Source: Lonsdalea britannica
GTDB lineage: Bacteria; Pseudomonadota; Gammaproteobacteria; Enterobacterales; Enterobacteriaceae
NCBI RefSeq assembly: GCF_946477055.1
Contig: NZ_CAMKXG010000139.1
Coordinates: 1-9,189, forward strand
Direction: 5' to 3'
DNA length: 9,189 nucleotides
The notes under the pieces were generated by a model, which searched no databases, was not told the DNA's origin, and saw only the letters and a program-made list of their open reading frames with translations. Shown here piece after piece: positions 6,359 to 9,189 of this stretch (position 1 is its first letter; each line of letters starts with the position of its first letter). The position numbers were made by a program, and so were the translations under genes.

Positions 6359-6389
6359 AATCACTCGGCCATTTTTTTCCCATAAAAGC

Positions 6390-6401
6390 TGAAACGATTC
6401 A
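6390..6401 (+). promoter_or_regulatory. Cra (FruR) operator 3
   Basis: GCTGAAACGATTCAAG, core TGAAACGATTCA, is a full match to the Cra consensus. It lies 22 bases upstream of the fruB start codon, next to the ribosome binding site and downstream of the presumed transcription start, so bound Cra could act as a roadblock. Its centre is 43 bp from operator 2. Confidence 0.88.
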
Positions 6402-6423
6402 AGTTTGGCAGGAGAGGAGAGCT

Positions 6424-7554
6424 ATGTTCCAGTTGTCACAGCAAGATATTCATATAGGGGCGACCGCCGGCGACAAGCAGGAGGCCATCAAACAAGTGGC
6501 TGCCGCATTGACTGAAGCCGGTTGCGTCAGCGAAGGGTATGTTGAAGGAATGCTACAGCGTGAACTGCAAACCTCTACTTATCTGGGAAACGGTATCGCC
6601 ATACCGCATGGAACGACGGATACACGCGATCTGGTTCGCAAAACGGGCATTCAGGTGTTTCAGTTTCCTAAAGGGATCGCCTGGGGAGACAACCAAACCG
6701 CTTATGTGGTTTTGGGGATCGCGGCCCGTTCTGACGAACATCTGGCGCTGCTGCGTCAGCTGACGCACGTGTTAAGCGATGACAGCGTAGCCGAACGTTT
6801 GGCGTCAACCACGTCGACGGAAGAGTTGCGCAGTTTGCTGATGGGCGAACAACAGGCCGCGGAGTTCCGCTTCGACGCCTCGCTGATTTCCCTGAACGTG
6901 GCGACGGATAATCTGATCACGCTGCAGGCGCTGAACGCGGGCAAACTGCAGCAGATTGGCGCCGTCGACGCGCGCTTCGTCAGCGATGTGGTGGCCAGCA
7001 AACCGCTGCATTTAGGTCACGGTATCTGGGTCAGCGACAGTCAGGAAGGTAATCTGATCAGCGCGTTGGCGGTCAGCCGTCCGCTGGAGTCTTTCGTTGC
7101 CGGTGACGAAAAAGTGGCGATGCTGCTAACGGTTTCTGCCGTCGACGACCAGGTTAATGCGCCGATTGATTACCTGAGCAAGCTGCTGAGTGCGGGTAAA
7201 TCCGACAGCCTTCTCAGCGCTGACGCGCCGACGCTGCTGACTTTGTTGTCGAGCGAAGCCGCGGAAGAAAGCAACGCGCTGGTGGCGGAGTTCGTTATTC
7301 GTAACGAACACGGCCTGCATGCGCGTCCCGGCGCCACGCTGGTCAACGTCATCAAACAGTTTACGAGTGAAATCACCGTCGCCAACCTCGACGGAACGGG
7401 CAAACCGGCTAACGGCCGCAGCCTGATGAAAGTGGTGGCACTGGGCGTGAAGTCCGGCCATCGTCTACGTTTTACGGCCAATGGCAGCGACGCTGAAGCC
7501 GCGCTGAAAGCCATTGGTGAAGCTATTGCATCCGGATTAGGGGAGGGAGCATGA
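6424..7554 (+). CDS. fruB: PTS fructose diphosphoryl transfer protein FruB (EIIA-HPr)
   Basis: Cytoplasmic phosphocarrier that accepts phosphate from enzyme I on its HPr-like domain (FPr) and passes it through its EIIA domain to FruA during fructose uptake. The 376-residue product has an N-terminal EIIA-Fru domain (about 1-143) with the active histidine H62 in [10 protein letters not shown], a less conserved middle region (about 145-283), and a C-terminal HPr domain (about 286-374) with phosphorylated H299 in HGLHARPGA. Both histidines are at the same numbers as in E. coli FruB. ATG at 6424 is preceded by two tandem AGGAG motifs (6410-6414 and 6415-6419), the first 9 and the second 4 bases away, predicting strong translation. 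It is the first gene of fruBKA and overlaps fruK by four bases. Confidence 0.97.
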   Translation: MFQLSQQDIHIGATAGDKQEAIKQVAAALTEAGCVSEGYVEGMLQRELQTSTYLGNGIAIPHGTTDTRDLVRKTGIQVFQFPKGIAWGDNQTAYVVLGIAARSDEHLALLRQLTHVLSDDSVAERLASTTSTEELRSLLMGEQQAAEFRFDASLISLNVATDNLITLQALNAGKLQQIGAVDARFVSDVVASKPLHLGHGIWVSDSQEGNLISALAVSRPLESFVAGDEKVAMLLTVSAVDDQVNAPIDYLSKLLSAGKSDSLLSADAPTLLTLLSSEAAEESNALVAEFVIRNEHGLHARPGATLVNVIKQFTSEITVANLDGTGKPANGRSLMKVVALGVKSGHRLRFTANGSDAEAALKAIGEAIASGLGEGA

Positions 7555-8489
7555 GCAGGAGAGTCGCGACCATTACGCTGAATCCGGCTTACGATTTAGT
7601 GGGGTACTGCCCGCAGGTCGAACGTGGGGAAGTCAACTTGGTCCAAACCGCAGGGCTGCACGCCGCGGGTAAAGGGATTAACGTCGCCAAAGTCCTGAAA
7701 GACTTGGGCATCGATGTGACGGTAGGCGGATTCCTGGGGAAAGATAATCAGGATGGATTTCAGCAGCTGTTCAGCGAGCTGGGGATCGCCAACCGTTTTC
7801 AGGTCGTCAACGGCCGCACGCGCATCAACGTCAAGCTGACGGAGCAGGACGGTGATGTTACCGACCTGAACTTCTCGGGCTTTGAAGTGACGCCGCAGGA
7901 TTGGCAACGCTTCGTGAATGATTCGCTGAGCTGGCTAGGCCAGTTCGATATGGTGGCGGTCAGCGGTAGCCTGCCGGCTGGCGTCGACCCTGACGCTTTC
8001 ACCGACTGGATGACTCGCCTGCGCAGCCAATGCCCGTGCATTATTTTCGACAGCAGCCGCGAAGCGCTGGTCGCCGGTCTGAAAGCGTCGCCGTGGTTGG
8101 TCAAACCCAACCGTCGCGAGCTGGAAATCTGGGCGGGCCGCAAATTGCCGACGCTGGAGGATGTTGTCGACGCCGCGCACGCGCTGCGTGAGCAGGGGAT
8201 TGCTCACGTCGTCATTTCTCTGGGCGCGGAAGGCGCGCTGTGGGTCAACGCTTCCGGCGCCTGGCTGGCTAAGCCGCCGGCCTGCGATGTGATCAGCACC
8301 GTCGGCGCGGGCGACTCCATGGTCGGCGGCCTGATTTATGGTCTCCTGATGCGTGAATCCAGCGAGCATACGCTGCGTCTGGCGACGGCGGTGGCGGCAC
8401 TGGCGGTCAGCCAGAGCAACGTTGGCGTAACGGACCGGCCGCAGCTTGCTGCGATGATGGCCCGCGTTGATTTGAAACCCTTCAATTAA
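7551..8489 (+). CDS. fruK: 1-phosphofructokinase FruK (PfkB family)
   Basis: Phosphorylates fructose 1-phosphate with ATP to fructose 1,6-bisphosphate, feeding fructose into glycolysis and lowering the level of the Cra inducer. The 312-residue product has the N-terminal ribokinase-like signature [16 protein letters not shown] (38-53), NPAYD at 11-15 in the substrate region, SGSLPAGV (138-145), [12 protein letters not shown] (185-196) and the C-terminal ATP/anion-hole motif GAGDS (252-256) with catalytic D255. The start overlaps the fruB stop as ATGA, with GGGGAGGGAG just upstream inside fruB, so the two genes are translationally coupled. fruA follows 16 bp later. Confidence 0.97.
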   Translation: MSRRVATITLNPAYDLVGYCPQVERGEVNLVQTAGLHAAGKGINVAKVLKDLGIDVTVGGFLGKDNQDGFQQLFSELGIANRFQVVNGRTRINVKLTEQDGDVTDLNFSGFEVTPQDWQRFVNDSLSWLGQFDMVAVSGSLPAGVDPDAFTDWMTRLRSQCPCIIFDSSREALVAGLKASPWLVKPNRRELEIWAGRKLPTLEDVVDAAHALREQGIAHVVISLGAEGALWVNASGAWLAKPPACDVISTVGAGDSMVGGLIYGLLMRESSEHTLRLATAVAALAVSQSNVGVTDRPQLAAMMARVDLKPFN

Positions 8490-8505
8490 CAGCAGGAGAA
8501 GCACA

Positions 8506-9150
8506 ATGAAAACGCTGCTGATATTCGATAAGTCGTTAGGAAGAGTCAAAAGCAGATTAGTGCATAACCAGCTTGGCGCCGCAGCGCCGAAAGCGGGACT
8601 CACGCTGACGGAGCAGCCTGCCGAGGCTGAACTGGTCATCGTGTTTGGCGGTCAACAGACAGACAGTACGCTGAACGGAAAAAACGCATTTCTCGCTGAT
8701 GTCGGAGAAGCGCTGAGTCAGCCGGATGCGTTGCTGGAAAAAGCCAAGTCGGAAGCTACGCCTTATCAGGCGAGCGCAGCGGCAGCGGCGAAAGCGCCTT
8801 CCTCCGCGGCCTCGACTGGCGTGACCCGCGTTGTCGCCGTCACGGCCTGTCCGACCGGCGTCGCTCACACCTTTATGGCGGCGGAAGCCATCGAAACGGA
8901 AGCGAAGAAGCGCGGCTGGTGGGTCAAAGTGGAAACGCGCGGCTCCGTCGGCGCGGGCAACCCTATCACGCCCGAAGAGGTTGAACAGGCGGATGTGGTG
9001 ATCGTCGCCGCCGATATCGAAGTCGACCTCAGCAAGTTCGCGGGCAAGAAAATGTACCGCACCTCAACCGGTCTGGCGCTGAAAAAAACCGCGCAGGAGC
9101 TGGATAAAGCGCTGGCGGAAGCCACCGTTTACCAGCCGTCTGGGCAGTCC
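8506..9150 (+). CDS. fruA: PTS fructose transporter FruA (EIIBC), 3' end missing
   Basis: Fructose-specific enzyme II that imports fructose and phosphorylates it to fructose 1-phosphate. The visible 215 residues hold an N-terminal EIIB' duplicate domain (about 1-85), an Ala/Ser-rich linker (about 86-104) and the EIIB domain (about 107-205) with the phosphorylated cysteine C115 in TACPTGVAHTFMAAEAIE. The membrane EIIC domain, which would make the protein roughly 560 residues, is absent because the genomic sequence ends at 9150. The frame continues through the adapter for six false residues (LSLIHI) to a TGA; these must not be annotated. The ATG has AGGAG seven bases upstream and is 16 bp after the fruK stop, the usual fruBKA order. 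Confidence 0.96.
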
Positions 9151-9189
9151 CTGTCTCTTATACACATCTGACGCTGCCGACGAAGAGGA
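9151..9189 (-). other. Nextera/Tn5 tagmentation adapter (artefact)
   Basis: Bases 9151-9169 are the reverse complement of the 19-bp Tn5 mosaic end, and 9170-9183 the reverse complement of the i5-side adapter arm. The last six bases, AGAGGA (9184-9189), sit where the i5 index would start and agree with the start of the reverse-complemented Illumina S503 index as I recall it. Not genomic; the last genomic base is 9150. Confidence 0.98.

Larger units (their letters stand above)
6321..6361 (+). promoter_or_regulatory. Probable fruB promoter region
   Basis: Two overlapping sigma70-like pairs are visible. One is TTGAAA (6321-6326, 5/6) with TTTTAT (6342-6347, 4/6) at a short 15-bp spacing. The other is TTGCGT (6335-6340) with TTTAAT (6356-6361, 5/6), also at 15 bp. 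Either way the promoter overlaps Cra sites 1 and 2, and site 3 falls in the early transcribed region, an arrangement fitting repression by Cra. Which pair is used cannot be decided by eye. Confidence 0.45.
6098..6423. other. 326-bp divergent control region, setB / fruB
   Basis: No gene is evident. The fruB side (6319-6402) holds three Cra-type operators and the likely fruB promoter. The setB side holds a perfect inverted repeat GGCGTA-TTC-TACGCC (6130-6144), which on the minus strand contains TAGAAT (6135-6140), a 5/6 -10 match with no good -35. It also has a second inverted repeat, TTCAGC (6196-6201) with GCTGAA (6211-6216), plus an extra TTCAGC at 6185-6190. TATAGT on the minus strand (6222-6227) is another possible -10 for setB. 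Confidence 0.7.

Noticed and set aside
7935..8639. Minus-strand reading frame (234 residues) across fruK and fruA
   Set aside because: It is a shadow of two clear fru genes, with the arginine-rich composition of an antisense frame.
1..9189. A composite transposon bounded by 30-bp terminal inverted repeats
   Set aside because: The repeats are exact Nextera adapters, there is no transposase gene, and the enclosed genes are conserved chromosomal neighbours.

Overview
The window looks like chromosomal DNA from a member of the Enterobacterales. The proteins closely resemble, from memory, E. coli YejA, MepS, LpxT, YeiR, YeiP/EfpL, YeiW, SetB, FruB, FruK and FruA, and the genes lie in the E. coli K-12 order (inverted relative to it). 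Sequence divergence and the absence of pdeN/rtn between mepS and yejA suggest a genus outside the Escherichia/Salmonella core, perhaps Pectobacteriaceae-like, but the genus cannot be settled by reading alone. Coding regions are moderately GC-rich and intergenic regions AT-richer, with no visible sign of horizontal transfer.

Both ends are artefactual. Bases 1-30 and 9151-9189 are Nextera (Tn5 tagmentation) adapter, so genomic sequence runs only from 31 to 9150. The outermost genes, yejA on the left and fruA on the right, are therefore truncated by the end of the assembled fragment and not by biology.

Layout: a minus-strand block holds yejA (5' part), mepS, lpxT, yeiR and efpL (yeiP), read right to left. 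efpL is divergent from a small plus-strand cysteine-rich gene, yeiW, which converges with the minus-strand sugar-efflux gene setB. A 326-bp divergent regulatory region with three Cra (FruR) operators separates setB from the plus-strand fructose operon fruB-fruK-fruA, which runs off the right end.

Functions: FruA takes up fructose and phosphorylates it to fructose 1-phosphate with phosphate relayed through FruB, and FruK converts this to fructose 1,6-bisphosphate. Fructose 1-phosphate is the known Cra inducer, which matches the operators ahead of fruB. mepS (peptidoglycan hydrolase) and lpxT (lipid A phosphotransferase) serve the cell envelope. efpL is a translation elongation factor paralogue, yeiR a metal-binding GTPase and yejA a periplasmic peptide-binding protein. 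I found no mobile element, CRISPR array, tRNA, rRNA or convincing new system. The points worth a second look are the adapters, the three-operator fru control region, several intergenic palindromes, the uncharacterised YeiW, and a triproline motif in YeiR just downstream of efpL.
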